This document shows, piece after piece, positions 7,891 to 16,254 of a stretch of 64,000 nucleotides of DNA (within the stretch, counting starts at the first letter, position 1; each line of letters starts with the position of its first letter). A program made the translations under genes and the position numbers. The notes beneath the pieces were generated by a model. The model saw only the letters and a list, made by a program, of their open reading frames with translations. It had not been told where the DNA came from and did not search any database. The stretch comes from Streptomyces sp. NBC_01431. GTDB lineage: Bacteria > Actinomycetota > Actinomycetes > Streptomycetales > Streptomycetaceae. Location of the stretch: positions 6,572,001 to 6,636,000 of the forward strand of contig NZ_CP109496.1 in assembly GCF_036231355.1 (NCBI RefSeq), in the 5' to 3' direction.

Positions 7891-8364
7891 TCAGCGGCCT
7901 GTTCGGTCGCGGTCCGCGCCGCCGCGCATTCGATCGAGGAGCTGCGACTCGATGCGGCGCAGGGTGGCGATCACCGCGTCCGTCTCAGCGGCATCGGGGA
8001 CTGCCTCGCCCAGGAGGCGGCTCCAGGTGTCCTGGAGGTAGCCCAGGTTTTCGCCTGCCTTCTGCGTCGGATACAGGCGCACGCGCCGGGCGTCGTCGGG
8101 ATCGGCTTCCCGGCGCACCAGCCCCTTCTGCTCCAGCTTGCGCAGCGCCCGGCTGAAGTTGCTGGAGATCAGCCGGGTCGCCTCGGCAGCCTGGGTGGAC
8201 GTGGCGCCCGGGTGGTGGTCGATGTAGCGCATGACCGCCGCTTCGAGCGGCGTCCACGGCTCCGCCGCGTTCGCCTTGGCGGCGTGAAGGTGCCGACTGA
8301 TCGCCAGGATCAGGTCGGCGAGCTCGAACAGTCTGGCCTTCTGCTTGTCATCCACGTCCACCAT
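7891..8364 (-). CDS. MarR family transcriptional regulator
   Basis: The 157-residue protein carries a MarR winged helix-turn-helix: LEAAVMRYIDHHPGATSTQA leads into a recognition helix (ISSNFSRALRKLEQKGLV), with a wing RREADPDDARRVRLY containing the conserved Asp-Arg. It is divergent from the amidohydrolase gene. A near-perfect 36-bp palindrome starts 7 bases upstream of its ATG, so it very likely represses itself and the amidohydrolase/SDR genes. MarR ligands are often phenolic acids, which would suit the neighbouring decarboxylase-like enzyme. Confidence 0.9.
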   Translation of the reverse strand: MVDVDDKQKARLFELADLILAISRHLHAAKANAAEPWTPLEAAVMRYIDHHPGATSTQAAEATRLISSNFSRALRKLEQKGLVRREADPDDARRVRLYPTQKAGENLGYLQDTWSRLLGEAVPDAAETDAVIATLRRIESQLLDRMRGGADRDRTGR

Positions 8365-8370
8365 GGTATT

Positions 8371-8406
8371 TTACCTGTCAAATGATAGCTGTCATTTGAC
8401 AGGTAA
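8371..8406. promoter_or_regulatory. MarR operator
   Basis: TTACCTGTCAAATGA (8371-8385) and TCATTTGACAGGTAA (8392-8406) are perfect 15-base inverted arms around TAGCTG. The site abuts the marR start codon and overlaps TTGACA hexamers on both strands, so one bound dimer could block both divergent promoters. Confidence 0.8.
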
Positions 8407-8512
8407 CTGGCCCTCCGTGTGAGGTGAGGACCAGTAATCCCGCCAACTCCCCCTCCATCCGATCCGGTAGCGCGCACGAGTGTGCGCTCGCGACACCGAA
8501 GGAACGCTGACC

Positions 8513-9496
8513 ATGCCCCTCATCGGCATCGAAGAGCACTGGATGCTGCCGGAGCTGACCTCCGCCCTCAAGGCCGTGTCCCACCCCGACGAGAGCCTCT
8601 TCTTCAACGAGCGCGGTGACGCCGCTGAGCGGCTCGAAGACCTCGGCGCCGGGCGGATCGCCGCCATGGACGCCCAGGGCATCGACCTGGCCGTCCTCGC
8701 CCTGACCCCGCCGGGAACCCAGGCACTGCCCGCCCAGGAGGCCGTCGCACTCAGCCGCCTCGCGAACGACACCGCCACCGAAGCGGTCCGCACCCACCCG
8801 GCACGGTTTCGGTCCTTGTCGACCCTGCCGCTCTCGTCCCCGCCGCATGTCGCCGCCGAGCTCGAACGCGCCGCGGCTCAGGGGCATGTGGGAACCATGG
8901 TCTACGGCCGGTCCGGCGACCGCTTTCTCGACGATCCCGTATACGACGAGTTCTTCGCCGCCGCCGCCGAACTGCGCCAGCCGGTCTTCATCCACCCGCA
9001 GATTCCCTCCGACGCGCTGCGCGATGCCTCCTACCGCGGCTTTGATCCCATGACCGACCTGGGCCTGGCCACCTTCGGCTGGGGCTGGCACGTGGAAGCG
9101 GCGACCGCGGCGCTGCGACTCATCCTGCGCGGCACCTTCGACCGCCACCCCGACCTGCGGATCGTGCTGGGCCACTGGGGCGAGCTACTTCCCTTCTGGC
9201 TCGACCGTGCCGACAGCCTCTCCCGCCTCGCCGGCCTCAAGCGGCCGGTCTCCGACTACATCCGCACCAACGTCTTCCTCACGACCTCGGGAATGCTCAA
9301 CCCCGCCCTGCTGCACCACGCCCTGACGGTGACGACCACCGACCGGCTGATCTTCTCCACCGACTACCCCTTCCAGCAGCCCACCCGAGCCGAGATCGAC
9401 GCCTTCTTCGGTCACCTCGCCACCGACGCCGACCGGCGCAAGGTCCGCTCGGCCAATGCCGCCGCCCTCTTCGGCATCGACCACACCGACCTCTGA
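8513..9496 (+). CDS. amidohydrolase-superfamily decarboxylase-like protein (ACMSD/gamma-resorcylate decarboxylase type)
   Basis: The 327-residue TIM-barrel protein has metal-ligand positions typical of the aminocarboxymuconate-semialdehyde/resorcylate decarboxylase branch. These are an N-terminal E-x-H (EEHW, residues 7-9), HPQIP in the middle, GHWGELLPFWLDR after it, and STDYPF with the Asp near the C-terminus. The family mostly decarboxylates aromatic or muconate acids using a metal ion. The ATG at 8513 follows GAAGGAACG. The divergent MarR gene and the downstream SDR gene suggest an inducible aromatic-acid pathway; the substrate is inferred only. Confidence 0.85.
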   Translation: MPLIGIEEHWMLPELTSALKAVSHPDESLFFNERGDAAERLEDLGAGRIAAMDAQGIDLAVLALTPPGTQALPAQEAVALSRLANDTATEAVRTHPARFRSLSTLPLSSPPHVAAELERAAAQGHVGTMVYGRSGDRFLDDPVYDEFFAAAAELRQPVFIHPQIPSDALRDASYRGFDPMTDLGLATFGWGWHVEAATAALRLILRGTFDRHPDLRIVLGHWGELLPFWLDRADSLSRLAGLKRPVSDYIRTNVFLTTSGMLNPALLHHALTVTTTDRLIFSTDYPFQQPTRAEIDAFFGHLATDADRRKVRSANAAALFGIDHTDL

Positions 9497-9573
9497 CCGG
9501 CAGCCCGATCCAGCCAGTGTTCGCCACTCCGACCTCGCATGAGGCCACACGACAGTTACGGAGAGGACGCGAC

Positions 9574-10287
9574 ATGTCGCAGCCCACCACAGACCAGCAC
9601 ACCCCCACCGCCCTGATCGCCGGAGCCTCCCGTGGGCTTGGATGTGCCATGGCCGCCGAACTCGCCGACCGGGGCTGGTGGGTCATCGGCACCGTCCGGG
9701 GCACCACCCGGACCCCCCTGCACGACCTTGCCGACCGCCACCCCGAACGCGTCCGCGTCGAGCACCTCGACATCACCGAGCCCGAAGAACTCACGCCCCT
9801 GTACGAGCGCCTGGCCGGACAGCGGCTCGACATCCTGTTCGTCAACGCGGGCATCACCGACAAGGGGCAGGCTCCCATCGGAGCCGTCCCCACCCAGGAC
9901 TTCGTCGATGTCATGGTGACCAACGCGCTCAGCCCCCTGCGCGTCATCGAGGCCCTCGACGACCTGGTCACTCCCGGCGGCCTGATCGGCGTGATGTCCT
10001 CGGGCCAGGGCAGCATCACCAACAACACGCGCGGACTGCACGAGCTGTACCGCGGCAGCAAAGCCGCACTCAACATGTTCATGCGCAGCTACGCCGCCCG
10101 CCAGACCGACCCCGACCGCGCCCTGCTCCTCATGGCCCCGGGCTGGATCCGCACCGCCCTCGGCGGCGACGACGCCCGGTACACCGTGGAGGAGAGCACC
10201 CCGCTCCTCGTGGACGTACTGCTGACCCACCTCGACACGAAGGGCCTGGCATATCTGGACCGCTTCGGCGAGCCCGTCCCCTGGTGA
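9574..10287 (+). CDS. short-chain dehydrogenase/reductase (SDR)
   Basis: The 237-residue classical SDR has the NAD(P)-binding GASRGLG near residue 16, the NAG motif (FVNAGITDKG), a catalytic Ser in VMSSGQGS and Tyr-x3-Lys in LYRGSKAAL. The start at 9574 is preceded by GGAGAGG. It follows the amidohydrolase by 77 bases on the same strand and probably shares its MarR control. The natural substrate is unknown. Confidence 0.88.
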   Translation: MSQPTTDQHTPTALIAGASRGLGCAMAAELADRGWWVIGTVRGTTRTPLHDLADRHPERVRVEHLDITEPEELTPLYERLAGQRLDILFVNAGITDKGQAPIGAVPTQDFVDVMVTNALSPLRVIEALDDLVTPGGLIGVMSSGQGSITNNTRGLHELYRGSKAALNMFMRSYAARQTDPDRALLLMAPGWIRTALGGDDARYTVEESTPLLVDVLLTHLDTKGLAYLDRFGEPVPW

Positions 10288-10359
10288 CGCCACGAAGCGG
10301 CTGTGACATGGACGGACAGGGGCCCCTCCGGACATCGGGTCGGAAGTCAACACCGGCTC

Positions 10360-10390
10360 TTGACCCTCACGTGTCGTCAGGCTCCCTAGT
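10360..10390 (+). promoter_or_regulatory. MerR-type promoter left in front of a truncated merR gene
   Basis: TTGACC (10360-10365) is followed after 19 bp by CCTAGT (10385-10390), with GACCCTCAC...GTCAGGCTC forming a loose dyad between. The overlong spacer is typical of MerR-controlled promoters. It now drives only the merR remnant, and possibly argC by read-through. Confidence 0.4.
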
Positions 10391-10529
10391 CGGTGCCGCG
10401 GAAGATCACTGGACCGCGGGACGCGTGGCCGAGCTGGCCGGCGTGAGCGTCCGCACGCTGCACCACTACGACGAGTTCGGGCTCGCGCGCCGCGGCGCGA
10501 CGAGTTGGTACTGCGGAACCTTTGCATAA
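10371..10529 (+). pseudogene. truncated MerR/TipA-type regulator (HTH remnant)
   Basis: The frame encodes only the first helix-turn-helix of a TipA-like MerR regulator (AGRVAELAGVSVRTLHHYDE FGL), then unrelated residues and a TAA at 10527-10529. Full-length family members have at least 100 further residues, so the gene has lost its wing, dimer helix and effector domain. The stop codon lies inside the argC promoter/ARG box. The breakpoint therefore sits where the accessory region joins the arginine cluster. Confidence 0.75.
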
Positions 10530-10554
10530 AACTGCATAGATGCGTATAGTCATG
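10522..10554 (+). promoter_or_regulatory. argC promoter with ARG boxes
   Basis: TTGCAT (10522-10527) and TATAGT (10545-10550) are separated by exactly 17 bp. TGCATAAAACTGCATA covers the -35 side and TGCGTATAGTCATG covers the -10, both resembling ArgR operator halves. The same TTGCATA core recurs at the argH promoter. ArgR encoded at 14881 would repress here with arginine. Confidence 0.75.
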
Positions 10555-10577
10555 CCATCACCGAGGAGGATGGATTC

Positions 10578-11609
10578 ATGGCAGCGGTACGTGCGGCAGT
10601 AGCGGGGGCCAGTGGGTATGCGGGCGGGGAGCTGCTGCGTCTGCTGCTCGGGCACCCTCAGGTCGAGATCGGCGCGCTGACGGCGAACTCCAATGCCGGT
10701 CAGCCGCTCGGTTCGCTCCAGCCGCATCTCGTGCCGCTCGCCGGACGCATCCTGGAGCCGACCACCGCCGAGGTGCTGGCCGGGCACGACGTCGTTTTTC
10801 TGGCGCTGCCGCACGGGCAGTCCGCGGCCGTCGCCGAGCAGCTCGGCGATGACGTACTGGTCATCGACATGGGCGCCGACTTCCGGTTGCGCGACGGGGG
10901 CGACTGGGAGAAGTTCTACGGCTCGGCGCACGCCGGGTCCTGGCCCTACGGGCTGCCCGAACTGCCCGGCGCGCGCGCCGCGTTGGAGTCGACCCGGCGC
11001 GTCGCCGTGCCCGGCTGCTACCCGACCGCCGTCTCCCTGGCGCTCTTCCCTGCCTACCTGGGCGGACTCGTGGAGCCCGATGCCGTGATCGTCGCGGCCA
11101 CCGGCACCTCCGGCGCGGGCAAGGCGCTCAAGCCGCACCTGCTCGGCAGCGAGGTGATGGGCTCGATGTCGCCGTACGGCGTCGGCGGCGGCCACCGGCA
11201 CACCCCCGAGATGATCCAGAACCTGAGCGCCGTGGCGGGCGAGGCCGTCACGGTGTCCTTCACGCCCACGCTCGCGCCCATGTCCCGCGGCATCCTCGCC
11301 ACCTGTTCCGCCAAGGCGAAGCCCGGCGTCAGCGCCCAGAGCGTGCGGGCCGCGTACGAGAAGGCCTACGCGGACGAGCCGTTCGTCCACCTGCTCCCCG
11401 AGGGGCAGTGGCCCGCCACCGCCTCCGTCTACGGGTCCAACTCCGTTCAGGTGCAGGTGACTTACGACGAGGGCGCCGGGCGCGTCATCGCCATCGGCGC
11501 CATCGACAACCTCACCAAGGGCACCGCCGGCGGCGCGGTGCAGAGCATGAACATCGCCCTGGGGTTCGAAGAGACCCTGGGCCTGACGACGATCGGAGTT
11601 GCGCCGTGA
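10578..11609 (+). CDS. argC: N-acetyl-gamma-glutamyl-phosphate reductase
   Basis: The enzyme reduces N-acetylglutamyl-5-phosphate with NADPH, the third step of arginine synthesis. The 343-residue protein has the Rossmann motif GASGYAGGELLRLL at residue 10, the catalytic Cys147 in VPGCYPT, and a conserved His in GHRHTPE. The start ATG follows GAGGAGGA. It is the first gene of the argCJBDR operon, and its stop overlaps the argJ start (GTGA). Expression should be arginine-repressed through the ARG boxes just upstream. Confidence 0.97.
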   Translation: MAAVRAAVAGASGYAGGELLRLLLGHPQVEIGALTANSNAGQPLGSLQPHLVPLAGRILEPTTAEVLAGHDVVFLALPHGQSAAVAEQLGDDVLVIDMGADFRLRDGGDWEKFYGSAHAGSWPYGLPELPGARAALESTRRVAVPGCYPTAVSLALFPAYLGGLVEPDAVIVAATGTSGAGKALKPHLLGSEVMGSMSPYGVGGGHRHTPEMIQNLSAVAGEAVTVSFTPTLAPMSRGILATCSAKAKPGVSAQSVRAAYEKAYADEPFVHLLPEGQWPATASVYGSNSVQVQVTYDEGAGRVIAIGAIDNLTKGTAGGAVQSMNIALGFEETLGLTTIGVAP

Positions 11610-12763
11610 GCGTGACCGCAGCGAAGGGATTCACGGCGGCGGGCATCGCCGCCGGGATCAAGCAGAACGGCAACCCGGACCTGGCCCTCGTGGTCAACAC
11701 CGGGCCCCGCCGCGCCGCCGCGGGCGTCTTCACCTCCAACCGCGTCAAGGCCGCGCCGGTCCTGTGGTCCGAGCAGGTACTCAAGGGCGGCGAAGTGAGC
11801 GCGGTCGTCCTCAACTCCGGTGGCGCCAACGCCTGTACGGGCCCCAAGGGCTTCCAGGACACCCACGCCACCGCCGAGAAGGTGGCCGAGGTACTCGAAG
11901 GGCACAGCGCGGGCGAGGTGGCCGTCGCCTCCACCGGGCTCATCGGCATCCTGCTGCCGATGGACAAGCTCCTTCCCGGCATCGAGCGGGCGGCCGCCGA
12001 ACTCTCCCCGCACGGCGGTGAAAAGGCCGCCATCGCCATCAAGACCACCGACACCGTGCACAAGACCAGTGTCGTCACGAAGGACGGCTGGACCGTCGGC
12101 GGCATGGCCAAGGGTGCGGGCATGCTCGCCCCGGGGCTCGCCACCATGCTCGTCGTACTCACCACCGACGCCGACCTGGATGCGGCCACCCTCGACAAGG
12201 CGCTGCGTGACGCGACGCGGCAGACCTTCGACCGGGTCGACTCCGACGGCTGCATGTCCACCAACGACACCGTGCTCCTGCTCGCCTCCGGGGCGTCCCA
12301 AGTGGCCCCCGAATACGGCGAGTTCGCCGAAGCCGTGCGGACCGTCTGCGACGATCTGGCCCGCCAGCTCATCGGCGACGCGGAGGGCGCGTCCAAGGAC
12401 ATCCGCATCGAGGTGATCAACGCCGCGACCGAGGACGACGCCGTCGAGGTCGGGCGCTCCATCGCCCGCAACAACCTCCTCAAGTGCGCCATCCACGGCG
12501 AGGACCCCAACTGGGGCCGGGTGCTCTCCGCGATCGGCACGACCAGGGCCGCCTTCGACCCCGACCGGCTGAACGTCGCCATCAACGGCGTATGGGTCTG
12601 CCGGAACGGCTGCGTCGGCGAGGACCGCGACCTGGTCGACATGCGCTACCGCGAGGTCAAGATCACCGCCGACCTCGCCGCGGGCACCAGTGACCCCGTC
12701 GTCATCTGGGCCAACGACCTCACCGCCGACTACGTCCACGAGAACAGCGCGTACAGCTCATGA
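11606..12763 (+). CDS. argJ: bifunctional ornithine acetyltransferase / N-acetylglutamate synthase
   Basis: ArgJ moves the acetyl group from N-acetylornithine to glutamate, recycling it through the pathway; many also use acetyl-CoA. The 385-residue protein carries the self-cleavage site ATML, with Thr180 as the new N-terminal nucleophile after processing between Ala179 and Thr180. Upstream it has GAGMLAPGL, and near the C-terminus the conserved EDPNWGR. Start GTG 11606 overlaps the argC stop by four bases, and its own stop overlaps argB (ATGA). Confidence 0.97.
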   Translation: MSVTAAKGFTAAGIAAGIKQNGNPDLALVVNTGPRRAAAGVFTSNRVKAAPVLWSEQVLKGGEVSAVVLNSGGANACTGPKGFQDTHATAEKVAEVLEGHSAGEVAVASTGLIGILLPMDKLLPGIERAAAELSPHGGEKAAIAIKTTDTVHKTSVVTKDGWTVGGMAKGAGMLAPGLATMLVVLTTDADLDAATLDKALRDATRQTFDRVDSDGCMSTNDTVLLLASGASQVAPEYGEFAEAVRTVCDDLARQLIGDAEGASKDIRIEVINAATEDDAVEVGRSIARNNLLKCAIHGEDPNWGRVLSAIGTTRAAFDPDRLNVAINGVWVCRNGCVGEDRDLVDMRYREVKITADLAAGTSDPVVIWANDLTADYVHENSAYSS

Positions 12764-13680
12764 GCACTCGCAAACACACCGCACTGCCCAAGGTGCAGAT
12801 CCTCATCGAGGCGCTGCCCTGGCTGACCCGGCACCACGGCAAGACCGTGGTCATCAAATTCGGCGGCAACGCCATGATCGACGAGGAGCTGAAGGCCGCC
12901 TTCGCCCAGGACGTGGTGTTCCTGCGCCAGTCCGGCCTCAAGCCCGTCGTCGTGCACGGCGGCGGACCGCAGATCAGCGCCCAGCTCGACAAACACGGCC
13001 TGGTCAGCGAGTTCAAGGCGGGCCTTCGGGTCACCACGCCCGAGGCCATGGACGTGGTGCGCATGGTGCTCGCCGGGCAGGTGCAGCGCGAACTGGTCGG
13101 GCTCCTCAACCAGCACGGTCCGCTCGCCGTCGGCATGACCGGCGAGGACGCGCACACCATCACCGCGACCCAGCACCGCCCCGAGATCGACGGCGAACTG
13201 GTCGACATCGGCCGGGTCGGGCAGATCACCGCGATCGACCCGGGCGCCATCAAGGCGCTCCTGGACGACGGCCGGATCCCGGTCGTTTCCTCGATCGCCC
13301 GCTCCCAGGACGACGGACATGTCTACAACGTCAATGCTGATACGGCGGCTGCGGCACTTGCGGCTGCGCTGGGCGCCGAGACCCTGATGGTCCTCACCGA
13401 CGTCGAGGGCCTGTACGAGGACTGGCCCAACAGCGACGAAGTGATCAGTAAACTGACGGCCAGTCAGCTGGAGAAGCTGCTGCCCGAGCTCTCCAGCGGC
13501 ATGGTCCCCAAGATGGAGGGCTGTCTGTTCGCCGTGCGCAACGGGGTCAACACCGCGCGCGTCATCGACGGGCGGGTCCAGCACTCGATCCTGCTGGAGA
13601 TCTTCACCGACGAGGGCATCGGCACGATGGTCGTGCCCGACAGGCCACACGCAAGCGACGGACAAGGGGGAGCGCGGTGA
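12760..13680 (+). CDS. argB: acetylglutamate kinase
   Basis: ArgB phosphorylates N-acetylglutamate with ATP, usually the arginine feedback-controlled step. The 306-residue protein belongs to the amino acid kinase family: VIKFGGNAM near residue 29, VVHGGGPQI for substrate binding, and NVNADTAAAALA for the nucleotide site. It has the N-terminal extension (EALPWLTRHHGKT) seen in hexameric, arginine-inhibited enzymes. It overlaps argJ and argD by four bases each. Confidence 0.97.
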   Translation: MSTRKHTALPKVQILIEALPWLTRHHGKTVVIKFGGNAMIDEELKAAFAQDVVFLRQSGLKPVVVHGGGPQISAQLDKHGLVSEFKAGLRVTTPEAMDVVRMVLAGQVQRELVGLLNQHGPLAVGMTGEDAHTITATQHRPEIDGELVDIGRVGQITAIDPGAIKALLDDGRIPVVSSIARSQDDGHVYNVNADTAAAALAAALGAETLMVLTDVEGLYEDWPNSDEVISKLTASQLEKLLPELSSGMVPKMEGCLFAVRNGVNTARVIDGRVQHSILLEIFTDEGIGTMVVPDRPHASDGQGGAR

Positions 13681-14873
13681 GCAACGAGGAACTCGCACAG
13701 CGCTGGCAGCACGTCATGACGGACAACTACGGCACGCCGAAGCTGTCGCTCGTGCGCGGCGCCGGCGCCACGGTGTGGGACGCCGACGGCACCCAGTACG
13801 CCGACTTCGTGGGCGGCATCGCGGTCAACGCGCTCGGCCACGCCCACCCGGCCGTCGTGCAGGCCGTGACCCAGCAGATCGCCTCGCTCGGCCACGTCTC
13901 GAACCTGTTCGTCGCCGAGCCGCCGGTGGCGCTCGCCGAACGGCTGCTCCAGCTCTTCGGCCGACCGGGACGTGTGTACTTCTGCAACTCCGGCGCCGAG
14001 GCCAACGAAGCCGCCTTCAAGATCGGCCGACTGACCGGACGCACCCACATGGTCGCCACCGACGGCGGCTTCCACGGCCGGACGATGGGCGCGCTCGCGC
14101 TCACCGGCCAGCCCAGGAAGCAGGAGCCGTTCCGGCCGCTGCCCGGCGACGTCACCCACGTACCGTACGCGGATGCCGAGGCGCTGCGGGCCGCGGTGAC
14201 CGAGGAGACCGCGCTGGTCGTCATCGAGCCCATCCAGGGCGAGAACGGCGTCGTCGTCCCGCCGGCCGGATACCTCAAGGCCGCCCGGGAGATCACCCGC
14301 GCCACCGGCACGCTGCTCGTCCTCGACGAGGTGCAGACCGGCATCGGCCGGACCGGCACCTGGTTCGAGTACCAGCAGCACGAGGGCGTCGAGCCGGACA
14401 TCGTCACGCTCGCCAAGGGGCTCGGCGGCGGGCTGCCGATCGGCGCCGCCGTCGCGTTCGGCGAGGCGGCCGAGCTCTTCGGGCCGGGAATGCACGGCAC
14501 CACCTTCGGCGGGAACCCGGTCGCCTGCGCCGCCGGACTCGCCGTGATCGACACGCTGTCCGCCGAGGGAGCGCTCGACCAGGTCAAGCGGATCGGCGAG
14601 AAGCTGCGGGACGGGATCGAGGCGCTGGGGCACCCATTGGTCTCCCACGTCCGTGGTGCGGGGCTGCTGCTGGGTATCGTGCTCAACGAGCCCCTCGCAC
14701 CTCAGGTGCAGCAGGCGGCTCAGGGTGCCGGCTTCCTGGTCAACGCGCCCGCCCCCGATGTCGTACGGCTCATGCCGCCGCTCATCATCGGTGACGCGGA
14801 GGTGGATGCGTTCGTCCGGGCGCTGCCCGGCATTCTTGAAGCAGCAGGCGGGGACGGACGATCCGGAGAATGA
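13677..14873 (+). CDS. argD: acetylornithine aminotransferase
   Basis: This class III PLP aminotransferase converts N-acetylglutamate semialdehyde to N-acetylornithine. In 398 residues it shows CNSGAEANEAA (phosphate-binding side), the Asp in LLVLDEVQTGIGR and the PLP Lys247 in LAKGLGGGLPIG. The GTG start overlaps the argB stop. The gene ends 7 bases before argR. Confidence 0.96.
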   Translation: MSNEELAQRWQHVMTDNYGTPKLSLVRGAGATVWDADGTQYADFVGGIAVNALGHAHPAVVQAVTQQIASLGHVSNLFVAEPPVALAERLLQLFGRPGRVYFCNSGAEANEAAFKIGRLTGRTHMVATDGGFHGRTMGALALTGQPRKQEPFRPLPGDVTHVPYADAEALRAAVTEETALVVIEPIQGENGVVVPPAGYLKAAREITRATGTLLVLDEVQTGIGRTGTWFEYQQHEGVEPDIVTLAKGLGGGLPIGAAVAFGEAAELFGPGMHGTTFGGNPVACAAGLAVIDTLSAEGALDQVKRIGEKLRDGIEALGHPLVSHVRGAGLLLGIVLNEPLAPQVQQAAQGAGFLVNAPAPDVVRLMPPLIIGDAEVDAFVRALPGILEAAGGDGRSGE

Positions 14874-14880
14874 GACGACG

Positions 14881-15423
14881 ATGACCGACGAGGCGCAGGA
14901 CTTCGAGCCGGGCGGCCCCGCCGTACCGCAGACCCGCACCGCCCGCCACCGCCGGATCGTGGACATCCTCAACCGGCAGCCGGTGCGGTCCCAGAGCCAG
15001 CTCGCCAAGCTGCTCGCGGACGACGGACTGAGCGTCACCCAGGCGACGCTCTCCCGCGACCTCGACGAGCTCGGCGCGGTGAAGATCCGCAACACCGGCG
15101 GCGAGCTGATCTACGCGGTGCCGAGCGAAGGCGGCTTCCGCACGCCGAAGGCACCGCTGGGGGAGTCGGCGAAGGAGGAGCGGATGCGCAGGCTCTCCGC
15201 GGAGCTGCTCATCTCCGCCGAGGCCTCCGCCAACCTGGTGGTGCTGCGCACCCCACCCGGCGCCGCCCAGTTCCTCGCCTCGGCCATCGACCAGGCCGAA
15301 CTGCACGACATCCTCGGCACGATCGCGGGCGACGACACGCTGATGCTGATCAGCCGCGACCCGTCGGGCGGCCAGGCACTGGCCGACCATCTGCTGCGGC
15401 TCGCCCAGAACGACCCTCGCTAG
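14881..15423 (+). CDS. argR: arginine repressor
   Basis: The 180-residue protein has an N-terminal winged helix (RHRRIVDILNRQPVRSQSQL, then a VTQATLSRDLDELG recognition helix). The C-terminal oligomerisation/arginine-binding domain contains the GTIAGDDTLMLI motif. It is slightly longer than the 150-170 residues typical of the family because of an N-terminal extension. It closes the argCJBDR operon and should act on the ARG boxes before argC and argH as an arginine-bound hexamer. Confidence 0.96.
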   Translation: MTDEAQDFEPGGPAVPQTRTARHRRIVDILNRQPVRSQSQLAKLLADDGLSVTQATLSRDLDELGAVKIRNTGGELIYAVPSEGGFRTPKAPLGESAKEERMRRLSAELLISAEASANLVVLRTPPGAAQFLASAIDQAELHDILGTIAGDDTLMLISRDPSGGQALADHLLRLAQNDPR

Positions 15424-15425
15424 CG

Positions 15426-15457
15426 CGGCGGTTGGGGGCCTCGGCCCCCGACCGCCG
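15426..15457. terminator. bidirectional hairpin terminator
   Basis: A 15-base stem with one G-T pair (15426-15440 with 15443-15457) and a 2-base apical loop follows the argR stop immediately. It also lies just past the end of the convergent transpeptidase gene. Confidence 0.65.
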
Positions 15458-15473
15458 TATCCGCCGCCCGGGT

Positions 15474-16163
15474 TCAGTACCGCGTAATCGCGGTCGGTCC
15501 GCCGCTCGTGCCGATCGCGATGTGCGGGCTCCGCGAGAACCTCACCCAGGTGAGCAGCCGGGCCATCGCCTCGGCGGGCACCGACACACAACCGGCCGTC
15601 GCGCCGCGCCCGTTGACGTGCAGGAAGATCCCGGCGCCCCGCCCGCGCACCGGGTGGTGGTAGTTGAAGCCGATGACGAGACCGTGGGCGTACTGGCTCG
15701 CGTACCCCGTCAGGTGCTCCGACTCCCCGGCCCGGCAGTCCGCGGGCAGCCCCTCCACCCAGCGGTTGTACGCGCGGGACGCGTTGTCCTGGCACCACCA
15801 GGACCGCTCTGTCGCGCGCCGGTAGGGATACCGGGTGTGGCGCGGGGCGGCCGCGACGCCGAACGCGTACGGCAGGTCGTACAGACCGGTCGGCGTGGTG
15901 TCGGTGCCCTGGACGCGCCGGTCGCCCTCGACCAGGCCGTGCGCGCCGAACCTGGCAGGCGCCGAGCCCGCCTCAACCCACCGCCCGCCGCGCCGGTCCC
16001 ACCAGGTGAGCCGCCCCGTGGTGGAACCGGTGGCCGGCGCCTCGGCGGTGATGAGCTGCCTGCCGCCGCCGGTGCCGGCCATTCGTTCGGGCAGCGGCAC
16101 GGTGTGGGCGGGCGCGGTGGGCGGGATCAGCAGGGACACCAGGAGCAGAGCGGCGATACGCAT
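15474..16163 (-). CDS. secreted L,D-transpeptidase family protein
   Basis: The 229-residue protein starts with a Sec signal peptide (MRIAALLLVSLLIPPTAPAH). The catalytic motif H-x-N-G-(x)5-GC is seen as HVNGRGATAGC, with His182 and Cys192; this is the YkuD/ErfK signature for L,D-transpeptidation of peptidoglycan stems. The region before it (TDTTPTGLYDLPYAFG) matches the substrate-side strand seen in this family. It has no lipobox and no separate wall-binding domain, so it is probably released to the wall space. It converges with argR. Confidence 0.85.
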   Translation of the reverse strand: MRIAALLLVSLLIPPTAPAHTVPLPERMAGTGGGRQLITAEAPATGSTTGRLTWWDRRGGRWVEAGSAPARFGAHGLVEGDRRVQGTDTTPTGLYDLPYAFGVAAAPRHTRYPYRRATERSWWCQDNASRAYNRWVEGLPADCRAGESEHLTGYASQYAHGLVIGFNYHHPVRGRGAGIFLHVNGRGATAGCVSVPAEAMARLLTWVRFSRSPHIAIGTSGGPTAITRY

Positions 16164-16254
16164 GCTCCGGACCGTATGCGCCCCGGTCGCCGCCGGGCGG
16201 CCGACCGGGCCCGGGTTGCTCCGTACGCGTTCGGGCGCGGACCGGCGAGCCGGG

